Assembly: GCA_001769505.1 (NCBI GenBank)
Contig: MEOF01000054.1
Span: 1 to 34,450, forward strand
Length of the DNA stretch: 34,450 nt
Origin: Bacteroidetes bacterium GWF2_33_38
GTDB taxonomy: Bacteria > Bacteroidota > Bacteroidia > Bacteroidales > GWF2-33-38
Reading direction: 5' to 3'
Below, one piece after another: positions 17,408-23,913 of this stretch (its first letter is position 1; every line of letters starts with the position of its first letter). A program made the translations under genes and the position numbers. Below the pieces are notes generated by a model. That model made no database searches and was not told the origin of the DNA. It was given only the letters and a program-made list of their open reading frames with translations.

Positions 17408-17448
17408 ATGATTTATATTTGTTAGTTAAAATTACTAACATAAATCAT
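17408..17448. promoter_or_regulatory. Bipartite inverted repeat upstream of the small wHTH operon
   Basis: The outer arms ATGATTTA (17408-17415) and TAAATCAT (17441-17448) and inner arms TGTTAGT (17420-17426) and ACTAACA (17434-17440) are perfect complements. A 4-nt bulge lies on the left and the central loop is 7 nt. It sits 14 bp before the minus-strand start at 17394. Its position suggests an operator or leader hairpin, and the nearby wHTH product is a candidate binder; that link is inference. Confidence 0.45.
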
Positions 17449-17503
17449 TAAATAAAATATGTAATTTACTTAATTTTTATCTACGTGTTTCTACTTATTG
17501 TTT

Positions 17504-17606
17504 TTATAGCGGAATTGTAAAATAAAATGTTGAACCTTTTCCTAATTCGCTTTCAACCCAAATTTCGCCTTCGTGTTTTTCAACAAATTCTTTGCAAAGC
17601 AATAAT
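17504..17606 (-). pseudogene. C-terminal remnant of a sensor histidine kinase
   Basis: The minus-strand reading from 17606 down to the TAA at 17504-17506 is [20 protein letters not shown] followed by [13 protein letters not shown]. This is the final part of the HATPase_c domain (G2-box-adjacent LCKEFV, then the G.GSTF.F.IP end). Upstream, the frame runs into an A-tract and loses all kinase similarity: no N box, no GLGLG, no HisKA. It is a truncated leftover of a once larger gene. The rest of the 439-bp gap between 17395 and 17833 contains no other coding sequence I can support. Confidence 0.75.
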
Positions 17607-17833
17607 TTTTTTTCAGTGTGATTTTAAAGAAATTATCGAAAAAATATTTTATTTTATTCGTTAACTTACAGAGTGTTATTTTTCTTTTTTTGAAAAAAGA
17701 CAAGACTTCGGCTATTTAAATAATTAGTAAAAACAATTACATAAAAAACTAAGTGTTTTTGCCGATGTAATAGCTCTAATTCTGTTGTAAATTGTTAACC
17801 AATAAAAATAATTCTAATTAAAAAGGATGTTAT

Positions 17834-18055
17834 ATGTATCAAAAAGAATTAAATTCAGGAATAAACAATTTTGAATATATTTCAAATGTTCCTACAGGTT
17901 TTACTATTAATGATTATAAAAAAACTTCTTCAAAAGCAAATTCATATAGCAATACAACTGACAACAGTTTTTTCGCTTCTGATAATAATAAACAAAATTC
18001 TATTTCAGATGACGAAAAGGAAGATTCTTCATATAACTGTTTTTCATCTTTCTAA
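17834..18055 (+). CDS. Possible small Ser/Asn-rich protein, unknown
   Basis: A 73-residue open frame starting MYQKELNSGINNFEYISN, with AAGGATG 7 nt before the start codon. It is hydrophilic, rich in Ser, Asn, Asp and Lys, ends NCFSSF, and has no signal or membrane segment. I do not recognise the family. It lies in a gene-poor, decayed stretch between a histidine-kinase fragment and a receptor-gene fragment. It could be a genuine small gene or chance, as an overlapping frame of similar length exists. Confidence 0.35.
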   Translation: MYQKELNSGINNFEYISNVPTGFTINDYKKTSSKANSYSNTTDNSFFASDNNKQNSISDDEKEDSSYNCFSSF

Positions 18056-18071
18056 ATTCATTTATTGTATG

Positions 18072-18140
18072 AAATTGTAACTTTTGAAAACATTAAGCTT
18101 ACAATTACAAACGTTCTGATATGAAATAATATTTTTTTCA
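18072..18140 (-). pseudogene. Decayed copy of the 5' end of the TonB receptor gene
   Basis: This stretch aligns over about 69 bp with 16695-16763, the signal-peptide-coding start of the TonB-dependent receptor. Shared blocks include CTTTTGAAAACATTAA/GTTTTGAAAACATTAA and GAAATAATATTTTTTTCA at the start-codon end. The minus-strand ATG has become CTG (cag instead of cat on the plus strand), and no barrel sequence follows. It is best read as the surviving edge of a deleted tandem paralogue. The 18056-18468 gap holds otherwise only this remnant, a short AGTTTTT/AAAAACT hairpin near 18364 and the promoter region of the next gene. Confidence 0.7.
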
Positions 18141-18438
18141 GTTTTAATTAAATTTTTAAGATAAATTTACACGAAATTAGTCGCTTTTGCATCATAACAG
18201 ATGTTTGAGTTTATGCATTTGATAAAACAAAATATTTTAAAAATAAATGGCTTTAATTTGCAGACCAAAAAAATATCTAGCATCAATGATTACTCCTAAT
18301 AAACTTAACGTTTTCTCTTTTAAAATTTTAACCCAACTACCAAAAAAGCTAAACCATAAGAAAAGTTTTTAGAAAAAACTGTTTGTAGAATTAACATAAT
18401 GTTAACATACTTGTAATTTCAAATTAACATGTTGAATG

Positions 18439-18446
18439 TATTTTTG
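18439..18446 (+). promoter_or_regulatory. -7 element for the small CarboxypepD_reg protein gene
   Basis: TATTTTTG matches TAnnTTTG and ends 22 nt before the start codon at 18469. A TTG at 18411-18413 could be a -33 element, although the 25-nt spacer is longer than typical. Confidence 0.45.
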
Positions 18447-18468
18447 CATCAAACAAAAACACAAAAAC

Positions 18469-18825
18469 ATGAAAAAAGTATTTCTTATTCTAGCGGTTTG
18501 TCTAAGTACAGTAGTTTCGGTTGTTGCTGAAAATGAAAAAGACGAACGTACTTCAGAAAACTTAGCCCTTACAACAAATGTTTCGGGTGTTGTAATTGAT
18601 AAAATTACTGGAGAAGCATTAGTTGGTGTTGCTGTTGAACTTGCAGGAACAAATATGGTAGCTTACACTGATTTTGAAGGCAATTTCGAAATTAAAGGAG
18701 TTAGCCCAGGAAACCATATTATGAATATTTCTTACATTTCGTATGGCGACGAAAATATGCCAATCGAAATAAAATGCAACAAAACAAACAAAATAAAAAT
18801 TGAGATTGCAGATACCGAAAACTAA
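18469..18825 (+). CDS. Exported carboxypeptidase-regulatory-like domain protein
   Basis: A 118-residue protein. The signal peptide MKKVFLILAVCLSTVVSVVA is followed by a short linker and a single CarboxypepD_reg-like beta-sandwich: VSGVVIDKITGEALVGVAVE, then YTDFEGNFEIKGVSPGNHIM and ISYISY. In larger Bacteroidota proteins this domain sits in front of TonB receptors; here it is free-standing. The ATG at 18469 is chosen over an in-frame upstream codon at 18436 because it starts the signal peptide and because the -7 element overlaps the upstream option. A terminator follows, so it is probably a one-gene transcript. Its role is unknown and periplasmic or surface location is inferred. Confidence 0.8.
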   Translation: MKKVFLILAVCLSTVVSVVAENEKDERTSENLALTTNVSGVVIDKITGEALVGVAVELAGTNMVAYTDFEGNFEIKGVSPGNHIMNISYISYGDENMPIEIKCNKTNKIKIEIADTEN

Positions 18826-18862
18826 ATTTTAATGTTCGGGGTTTTTACTAATATTTTTTTGA

Positions 18863-18888
18863 AAGATACACATGATGTATCTTTTTTA
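18863..18888 (+). terminator. Rho-independent terminator
   Basis: An 8-bp stem (AAGATACA at 18863-18870 and its complement at 18876-18883) with a 5-nt loop; the last stem bases run on into a T-run to 18887. It separates the CarboxypepD_reg gene from the next gene, whose start codon is 15 bp further on. Confidence 0.7.
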
Positions 18889-18902
18889 ATTTTCTAAAAG
18901 CA

Positions 18903-19367
18903 ATGAATAAAATATATTTAACATCGATTTTCGTTTTATTATTAAGCCTATCGGCTTTAAGTCAAACAATCCACGAAGGAACTGACGGTTTATATTACGA
19001 CGAAAGCAACAAACTATTTTCGGGTTTATATTCAGAAAAGTTCGAAAATGACAAGACCAAAATGGAAATAAACATCGAAAATGGACTAAAAAACGGTGAA
19101 GCTGTTTATTTTTATCAAGATGGTGCAAAAAAAGAAATACGTACCTACAAAAATGGTATTAAACACGGAACTTGGATTAATTGGAACGAAAAAGGTTCAA
19201 AAACGGCCATTGCTAATTATAGCGAGGACTTAAAAGACGGGGAGTGGATTATTTGGGACGATAATGGAACAAAACGATACACGATGATGTATTCAAAAGG
19301 TAAAAAAGTTGGAACTTGGCTCATGTGGGACGAAAAAGGTAATTTAGTTTCTGAAAAGCAATTCTAA
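18903..19367 (+). CDS. Exported YwqK/MORN-repeat-like protein
   Basis: A 154-residue protein with a signal peptide (MNKIYLTSIFVLLLSLSALS). It has four to five short antiparallel repeats of the MORN_2/YwqK type: GLKNGEAVYFYQDGAKKEIR, NGIKHGTWINWNEKGSKTA, DLKDGEWIIWDDNGTKRY and KGKKVGTWLMWDEKGNLV. Such proteins are often annotated as YwqK-family antitoxin, but in Bacteroidota they are common as exported proteins without a toxin partner. None is seen here, so the antitoxin label should not be taken literally. It follows a terminator by 15 bp and probably has its own promoter, which I cannot locate. Confidence 0.8.
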   Translation: MNKIYLTSIFVLLLSLSALSQTIHEGTDGLYYDESNKLFSGLYSEKFENDKTKMEINIENGLKNGEAVYFYQDGAKKEIRTYKNGIKHGTWINWNEKGSKTAIANYSEDLKDGEWIIWDDNGTKRYTMMYSKGKKVGTWLMWDEKGNLVSEKQF

Positions 19368-19490
19368 ATTTAGCAACTCCTAATGACAATGCCACAAGAA
19401 CTGTTTGCTATTCTCTTTTAAACTATCAGCAAATCGATTAAATCAACAACATTGAACGCAAAATATTTAAGGGAAATTGTTTAGTAAAAA

Positions 19491-20396
19491 TTAACCAATA
19501 ATATCCGCACGAATTCTTCGCACCGCTTTGCTAATTTCTTCCACTTGTTCAGGCGTAACCTTTGTTTTGTCTTTATCAATTACGATTGTTTTATTTATTG
19601 TGTCAATTTCTGTTGACTGACGATCAACCACAATTTCAACAGAATCGTATATTTTTTTCAATCGTTTAATCAAAACCATATAATGATGAACATCCGGTAC
19701 ATCGTACGTGTTACTCAAAAGCTCCAATAAGCTATTGAGCGATAATTTTTGTTGAGCAATGTGTAAGCCAATAACTTCTTTATTTGCTCCATTTTCGTTG
19801 TACAAATGTGTAGCAATATATAGGGCTTCGGTCCAAGCACCGAAATAAATCAATGCAGCTGTGTTATTTCTATCACTTTCGTTTAAGTATTTATCTGCAT
19901 CGGTATAAGCTTTTTTAATTAATCCAAAAATTGAATCTTTATGTTCCATGCTTTCTTCTACACGGTTTAACGTATTCGAAATTTCTGTTTTCGGGATTCC
20001 TAATTCCTCAGTAAATTGCTGTATTACTGCCAAATATAATATCGCTTCTTGACGTTGGTCGTACATTCTTGTGTAAATAAGATCGGTTCCATATACTCCT
20101 AAATTTAAGGCATGTTTCAAGTTTGTAGTATATTTTCCTTTATTATTTATTGAATTAATCAAGTCGCTATTGTACGATGTGTTTGAATATTTTACAAACT
20201 CAGTTAATTCAACCGGAGTCGTTAAATCGTAAAAAATCTTTCGCAATCCGTCAACCGTAACAGGTTTTTTAACAACACTATTGTCGTTAATTTTTTCCTC
20301 ATTCCCATTAACGACACTGCTTTTTGTTTGGTCTTCGGAACACGAAAACACCATTAGCATCAACCCGCTTAGAACAATTAATAAGCTTATTTTCAT
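19491..20396 (-). CDS. Lipoprotein of unknown function
   Basis: A 301-residue protein with a type II signal peptide (MKISLLIVLSGLMLMVFSC, lipobox ending at Cys19), so predicted to be lipid-anchored in the envelope. The mature part is largely helical and charged, with no enzyme motif I recognise. The region LGVYGTDLIYTRMYDQRQEA is distinctive and recalls a hypothetical family I associate with marine Bacteroidota, without a known role. It is a single gene, divergent from dut. A TAnnTTTG element lies 24 nt before the start. Confidence 0.75.
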   Translation of the reverse strand: MKISLLIVLSGLMLMVFSCSEDQTKSSVVNGNEEKINDNSVVKKPVTVDGLRKIFYDLTTPVELTEFVKYSNTSYNSDLINSINNKGKYTTNLKHALNLGVYGTDLIYTRMYDQRQEAILYLAVIQQFTEELGIPKTEISNTLNRVEESMEHKDSIFGLIKKAYTDADKYLNESDRNNTAALIYFGAWTEALYIATHLYNENGANKEVIGLHIAQQKLSLNSLLELLSNTYDVPDVHHYMVLIKRLKKIYDSVEIVVDRQSTEIDTINKTIVIDKDKTKVTPEQVEEISKAVRRIRADIIG

Positions 20397-20420
20397 CTAC
20401 AATTTCTTTTTGTTACAAAA

Positions 20421-20428
20421 CAAATTTA
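20421..20428 (-). promoter_or_regulatory. Possible -7 element for the lipoprotein gene
   Basis: TAAATTTG on the minus strand fits TAnnTTTG and lies 24 nt upstream of the start codon at 20396. No -33 match is visible. Confidence 0.35.
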
Positions 20429-20535
20429 TAAATAATTTATATGTAAACCTAAAATTTAAAAAATCATTTTAACATTTCTTTGTTATTTAATTCACTGATA
20501 TTAAAGTAAAAAATACCAGAAATACATATTTTTTT

Positions 20536-20543
20536 TACCTTTG
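20536..20543 (+). promoter_or_regulatory. Possible -7 element for dut
   Basis: TACCTTTG fits TAnnTTTG and lies 82 nt before the dut start codon. A convincing -33 element is not seen. Confidence 0.4.
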
Positions 20544-20625
20544 TCTCGCAACATAAATTAAACTGTGATTGTTCTAATATGATGTGTTGCTTGATTCGTG
20601 ATTTTTTAAATTTAAACGTATTTCA

Positions 20626-21060
20626 ATGAAAGTAAAAATTGTAAATAAATCTAAACACCAAAATCCAAGTTACAGCACCGACTTTTCGGCTGGCATGGAT
20701 TTGCGTGCAAATATTGATAGCCCGATAACCTTAAAATCATTGGAAAGAGTTTTGGTAAAAACTGGACTTTTTATTGAACTTCCAAAAGGGTTTGAAGCTC
20801 AAATTCGTCCACGAAGCGGATTGGCTTTAAAAAAGGGGATTTCGATTGTAAACACACCGGGAACAATTGATGCTGATTATCGAGGTGAAATAGGAGTTAT
20901 TTTAGTAAATCTTTCGGCTGAACCATTTGTTGTTGAAGATGGCGAACGAATTTGCCAAATGGTAATTGCAAAACACGAAACAATTTCGTGGGAAAATGTA
21001 GAAACGCTTGAAGATTCAGAGCGAGGTGCGGGTGGTTTTGGACATACAGGAGTGAAATAA
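20626..21060 (+). CDS. dut: Deoxyuridine 5'-triphosphate nucleotidohydrolase (dUTPase)
   Basis: A homotrimeric dUTPase that hydrolyses dUTP to dUMP and pyrophosphate, keeping uracil out of DNA and feeding dTMP synthesis. The protein has 144 residues, the usual trimeric length. All five motifs are visible: [34 protein letters not shown] (with the catalytic Asp), GERICQMVI and the C-terminal [10 protein letters not shown] arm. In many Bacteroidota, dut directly precedes the nucleotidyltransferase-TPR-DUF4292-EnvC set. Here that set begins 1.8 kb downstream, after two opposing genes and a palindrome-rich gap. Confidence 0.96.
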   Translation: MKVKIVNKSKHQNPSYSTDFSAGMDLRANIDSPITLKSLERVLVKTGLFIELPKGFEAQIRPRSGLALKKGISIVNTPGTIDADYRGEIGVILVNLSAEPFVVEDGERICQMVIAKHETISWENVETLEDSERGAGGFGHTGVK

Positions 21061-21083
21061 TTGTTAATGATTAATGGTTAATT

Positions 21084-21112
21084 CGTCATTGCGAGTGTAA
21101 CGCAGCAATCTC
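21084..21112. repeat. Dispersed CGTCATTGCGAG-type palindromic repeat
   Basis: CGTCATTGCGAG runs to CGCAGCAATCTC, an imperfect hairpin (ATTGC/GCAAT) of a type I recognise as a frequent intergenic repeat in Bacteroidota and other phyla. It lies after dut and has no coding content. Confidence 0.5.
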
Positions 21113-21214
21113 AAACATTGAAATTCTAGACAAAAAAACTTTCCGAAAGTTGAACGAGATGAATTTTCCAAAATGGAAACAACTTAATTGCAGATTAAAT
21201 AAAACAATATAAAA

Positions 21215-21251
21215 ACACAGCCAAAGTCCAAAACTTTGGCTGTGTTTTTTT
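21215..21251. terminator. Bidirectional terminator between dut and the T9SS-tail gene
   Basis: A perfect 12-bp stem (ACACAGCCAAAG at 21215-21226 and its complement at 21234-21245) with a 7-nt loop. A T-run follows on the plus strand (21245-21251) and an A-run precedes it, so it can serve both converging genes. Confidence 0.9.
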
Positions 21252-21266
21252 AACGAAAAAATTCTT

Positions 21267-22016
21267 TTATTCAATTACAAGTTTTTTGGCTTCGCTTGTA
21301 TAATTTTCAGCTTCAACTTGATAAATATATAAACCTTTTTTATATTTGTTTGTATCAATTATAATATCATTAAAATCATTGCCAATTTGGTAATTTCCAA
21401 CTTGTTGACCATTTAGATTGAAAAGTTTTAATGTTCCTTTATTAATTCCATTTGGTAATGAATAATCAATTTTAACAAAGTCTTTTGCAGGATTTGGATA
21501 AGCTATTATATTTTCATATTCTAATTTTTTATCAGAAATTCCAAAAAATGTACCTTCTAAAGCATATACTTCTCTTTTGTCATTAACGGAACTTTGATAT
21601 GGAGAAAAGCTCGATAAAATAAGTTTAGTTCCGTTCATTGTATTTACAATGGAAGATTGAAAATACATATCGCTAATTGATTTTTGAAAAATTACATTTC
21701 CATCTTCTCCAATTATGTAAAAATTATCAAAACCTTCAAGGATAAATTCAAAATTATTGTCTGTGTTAAATAAGGTTTTACTCAAAAAATAGTCATTCAA
21801 TGTTGTATCACTTAAATTTACATTAATTGTTTTTATAAGTGCGTGTAAATGATTATAAATTGTAAGTTGTCGTTCCAATTTATCATATTTATAATATACA
21901 AATTCTGTTGAACTCACTGTTGTCCAATTAATACTCAAAGGATAACTATTCTCAAATGTTTGTGCCTGTGTTGTAATTGTTACAAAAAATAGGCAAATTG
22001 TAAATAATTTTTTCAT
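21267..22016 (-). CDS. Secreted protein with T9SS type A sorting domain
   Basis: A 249-residue protein. The signal peptide MKKLFTICLFFVTITTQAQ is followed by a roughly 140-residue region of short beta-strands with no recognised domain. The final 80 or so residues are a type IX secretion sorting tail: IIAYPNPAKDFVKIDYSLP, LKLFNLNGQQVGNY, KGLYIYQVE and KKLVIE. It is therefore predicted to cross the outer membrane by the Por system. It lies 18 bp downstream of a small unknown gene in the same orientation, which may be its operon partner. Its base composition is more AT-rich than the flanking core genes. Confidence 0.85.
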   Translation of the reverse strand: MKKLFTICLFFVTITTQAQTFENSYPLSINWTTVSSTEFVYYKYDKLERQLTIYNHLHALIKTINVNLSDTTLNDYFLSKTLFNTDNNFEFILEGFDNFYIIGEDGNVIFQKSISDMYFQSSIVNTMNGTKLILSSFSPYQSSVNDKREVYALEGTFFGISDKKLEYENIIAYPNPAKDFVKIDYSLPNGINKGTLKLFNLNGQQVGNYQIGNDFNDIIIDTNKYKKGLYIYQVEAENYTSEAKKLVIE

Positions 22017-22034
22017 ATTTATTTTAATTGGGGG

Positions 22035-22322
22035 TTAATAATTTAAAAATTCAGAATCTAACATTTCATAAATACTTTGAATGTTTTGAATATCAATAAG
22101 ATATTGTGCAGAAGTTTTTGGCAAATTCAATTCATTAATATTTTTATCTCCCGTTTTATTTGCCCAATGAGATTGTTTGTCAAATTCAATAGGATTAATT
22201 CCTAATGTTTCTTTTAATTTTTCTCTAATTTTTTTTCCAATAATATCGTTGGAAATATCCATTGCTTTACCATTTTTTCGAAGCCAAAGTATCATTTCGT
22301 CGCTACCAATAATAATTTCCAT
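22035..22322 (-). CDS. Small protein of unknown function
   Basis: A 95-residue protein starting MEIIIGSDEMILWLRKNGK. It is soluble, mixed alpha/beta in appearance, with no signal peptide, and ends SIYEMLDSEFLNY. I do not recognise the family. It is immediately upstream of the T9SS-tail gene (18 bp gap) and downstream of a palindrome-rich intergenic stretch. The two may have been inserted together between dut and its usual neighbours. Confidence 0.55.
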   Translation of the reverse strand: MEIIIGSDEMILWLRKNGKAMDISNDIIGKKIREKLKETLGINPIEFDKQSHWANKTGDKNINELNLPKTSAQYLIDIQNIQSIYEMLDSEFLNY

Positions 22323-22348
22323 ATTTTATATTTTTAAAGGTTTTTTCC

Positions 22349-22536
22349 GTCCCAAGAATTTTAAATTTTCACAATAAAAAAACGTGGGACAAATACTATA
22401 TTCGTTTGTGAGGTACTGGTATACCCTGCGACAAATAAGTAAAGCCCACGCCTTTGGCGTGAGCGTTTTACTTATTATTCTAGTCGCATAAGAAAATTAC
22501 CAGTTTTCACAAACAGAATAAAAGCTAACGCTTTTT
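22349..22536. repeat. Large imperfect palindrome in a 578-bp noncoding gap
   Basis: A nested hairpin centred on 22453-22455. From outside in, the arms are GTTTGTGA/TCACAAAC (22404-22411/22507-22514), CTGGT/ACCAG (22416-22420/22499-22503), TGCGAC/GTCGCA (22427-22432/22483-22488), AATAAGTAAA/TTTACTTATT (22434-22443/22467-22476) and CACGCC/GGCGTG (22447-22452/22456-22461, loop TTT). A short inverted repeat GTCCCA/TGGGAC (22349-22354/22385-22390) flanks its left side, and AAAGC-TAAC-GCTTTTTT flanks its right. No coding frame exists here. Confidence 0.7.
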
Positions 22537-22545
22537 TATATATTA

Positions 22546-22559
22546 CTGCTAATTAGCAG
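22546..22559. repeat. Perfect 14-bp palindrome
   Basis: CTGCTAATTAGCAG is fully self-complementary. It lies between the large palindrome and the promoter region of the nucleotidyltransferase operon. The remaining bases to 22770 are AT-rich with nothing else I can support. Confidence 0.4.
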
Positions 22560-22772
22560 CTTGTTTATTTGTTTTGCTTTTGTTTTTTGTCGTTTTTCCT
22601 TTCTTTTAAATTGTGAATTATAAATGTATGAATTAATTTTTGGTTTTAAAAATCATTTTTTTGTAATAAATTTGGTAATATTTTAATAAAATCAATTTAT
22701 AAAGTAAATTTGTTGTTAATAAGTTCGTTCGTAATTGATTCATTGTAATTTAAAATTATAAATATCATAAAT

Positions 22773-22780
22773 TAACTTTG
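22773..22780 (+). promoter_or_regulatory. Possible -7 element for the nucleotidyltransferase operon
   Basis: TAACTTTG matches TAnnTTTG. Transcription starting a few bases later would begin at or in the 32-bp palindrome at 22787-22818 and give a leader of about 115 nt. No well-spaced -33 element is seen. Confidence 0.35.
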
Positions 22781-22786
22781 TATTCT

Positions 22787-22878
22787 AACCTCCAAGGTTT
22801 TCGAAAACCTTGGAGGTTTTTAAAATGATTGATAAACAAATTAAATTTAAACAAATTTCCTAAACCCCACGGGGTTTA
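22787..22878 (+). promoter_or_regulatory. Leader with two GC-rich hairpins upstream of the nucleotidyltransferase gene
   Basis: Positions 22787-22818 are a perfect 32-bp palindrome; its left half is AACCTCCAAGGTTTTC. A second hairpin, TAAACCCC/GGGGTTTA with a 2-nt loop, lies at 22861-22878. Both stand out in otherwise AT-rich DNA, 22 and 82 bp before the start codon. They may be dispersed repeats or transcript-stability and attenuation structures. Confidence 0.5.
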
Positions 22879-22900
22879 GTGGTTTTTAACTTTTAAAAAA

Positions 22901-23902
22901 ATGAAAATAATAATTCCAATGGCAGGTATGGGAAAACGCATGCGACCTCATACACTTACCATTCCAAAGCCATTAATACCAGTTGCCGGAAAACCAATGG
23001 TTCACCGATTGGTTGAAGAAATTATCAAAGTATCGGGTGAAAAAGTCGAAGAAATTGCTTTTATAATTGGAAATTTTGGTGCCGAAGTCGAAAAAAAATT
23101 ACTCGATATTGCTAAACAATTTGGCTCGAAAGGAACGATTTATTATCAAGATGTACCGCTTGGAACTGCACACGCTATTTATTGTGCCGAAGCATCGCTC
23201 AACGGAAAAATTGTTGTTGCTTTTGCCGATACATTGTTCGATGCCGAATTTACGATCGAGTCGGAAAACGAAGCCACTATTTGGGTTCAAAAAGTTCAAA
23301 ATCCAGAATCGTTTGGTGTGGTAAAAGTAAATCAAAACAATATCATTACCGATTTTATCGAAAAACCCAAGACCTTTGTTTCAGATTTAGCAATCATAGG
23401 TATTTATTATTTTAAGAATGGGGATAAGTTAAAAGCCGAATTAAAATATTTACTCGACAATAATGTTGTAGTAAATGGCGAATTTCAACTGACCGATGCA
23501 TTGGAAAACATGAAACGCAAAGGTGTTCAGTTTAAACCCGGACAAGTAAAAGAATGGCTTGACTGCGGAAACAAAGAATCGACGCTTTACACCAACAAAC
23601 GAATGCTAGAATTAAAGAAAAACGAAAAATTAATTTCAAGTTCGGCAAAAATCATAAATTCGGTAATTGTTGAACCATGCACAATTGGCGACCATGCAAT
23701 TATCGAGAATTCGGTTGTTGGTCCTCATGTATCTATCGGAAACAATACTCACATTAAAAATACGTTAATCAAAAACAGTATTGTTCAAACTGAAACAACT
23801 ATCGAAAATTCGAATATCGAAAACTCAATGATTGGGAATAATTGTAATGTAATTAACCACGCCTCGGTAATCAATATTGGTGATTTTAATACACTAAGCT
23901 AA
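22901..23902 (+). CDS. Sugar-phosphate nucleotidyltransferase with left-handed beta-helix tail
   Basis: A 333-residue enzyme that transfers NMP from an NTP to a sugar 1-phosphate, making an NDP-sugar for envelope glycans. The N-terminal Rossmann-like domain has the signature PMAGMGKRMRPHTLTIPKPL. A metal-binding Asp110 lies in VVAFADTLFD and the second lies in EWLDCGN. The C-terminal third is hexapeptide repeats (for example CTIGDHAIIENSVVGPHVSI) forming a left-handed beta-helix. It matches the COG1208 layout. The nucleotide and sugar (G1P thymidylyl-, UDP-GlcNAc- or mannose-type) cannot be fixed from sequence. It is the first gene of a five-gene plus-strand run. Confidence 0.9.
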   Translation: MKIIIPMAGMGKRMRPHTLTIPKPLIPVAGKPMVHRLVEEIIKVSGEKVEEIAFIIGNFGAEVEKKLLDIAKQFGSKGTIYYQDVPLGTAHAIYCAEASLNGKIVVAFADTLFDAEFTIESENEATIWVQKVQNPESFGVVKVNQNNIITDFIEKPKTFVSDLAIIGIYYFKNGDKLKAELKYLLDNNVVVNGEFQLTDALENMKRKGVQFKPGQVKEWLDCGNKESTLYTNKRMLELKKNEKLISSSAKIINSVIVEPCTIGDHAIIENSVVGPHVSIGNNTHIKNTLIKNSIVQTETTIENSNIENSMIGNNCNVINHASVINIGDFNTLS

Positions 23903-23913
23903 AAAAACAATTA

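Noticed and set aside
18903-19367. YwqK-family protein as the antitoxin of a toxin-antitoxin pair
   Set aside because: It has a signal peptide and no adjacent toxin-like gene; the MORN-like repeats explain the similarity.
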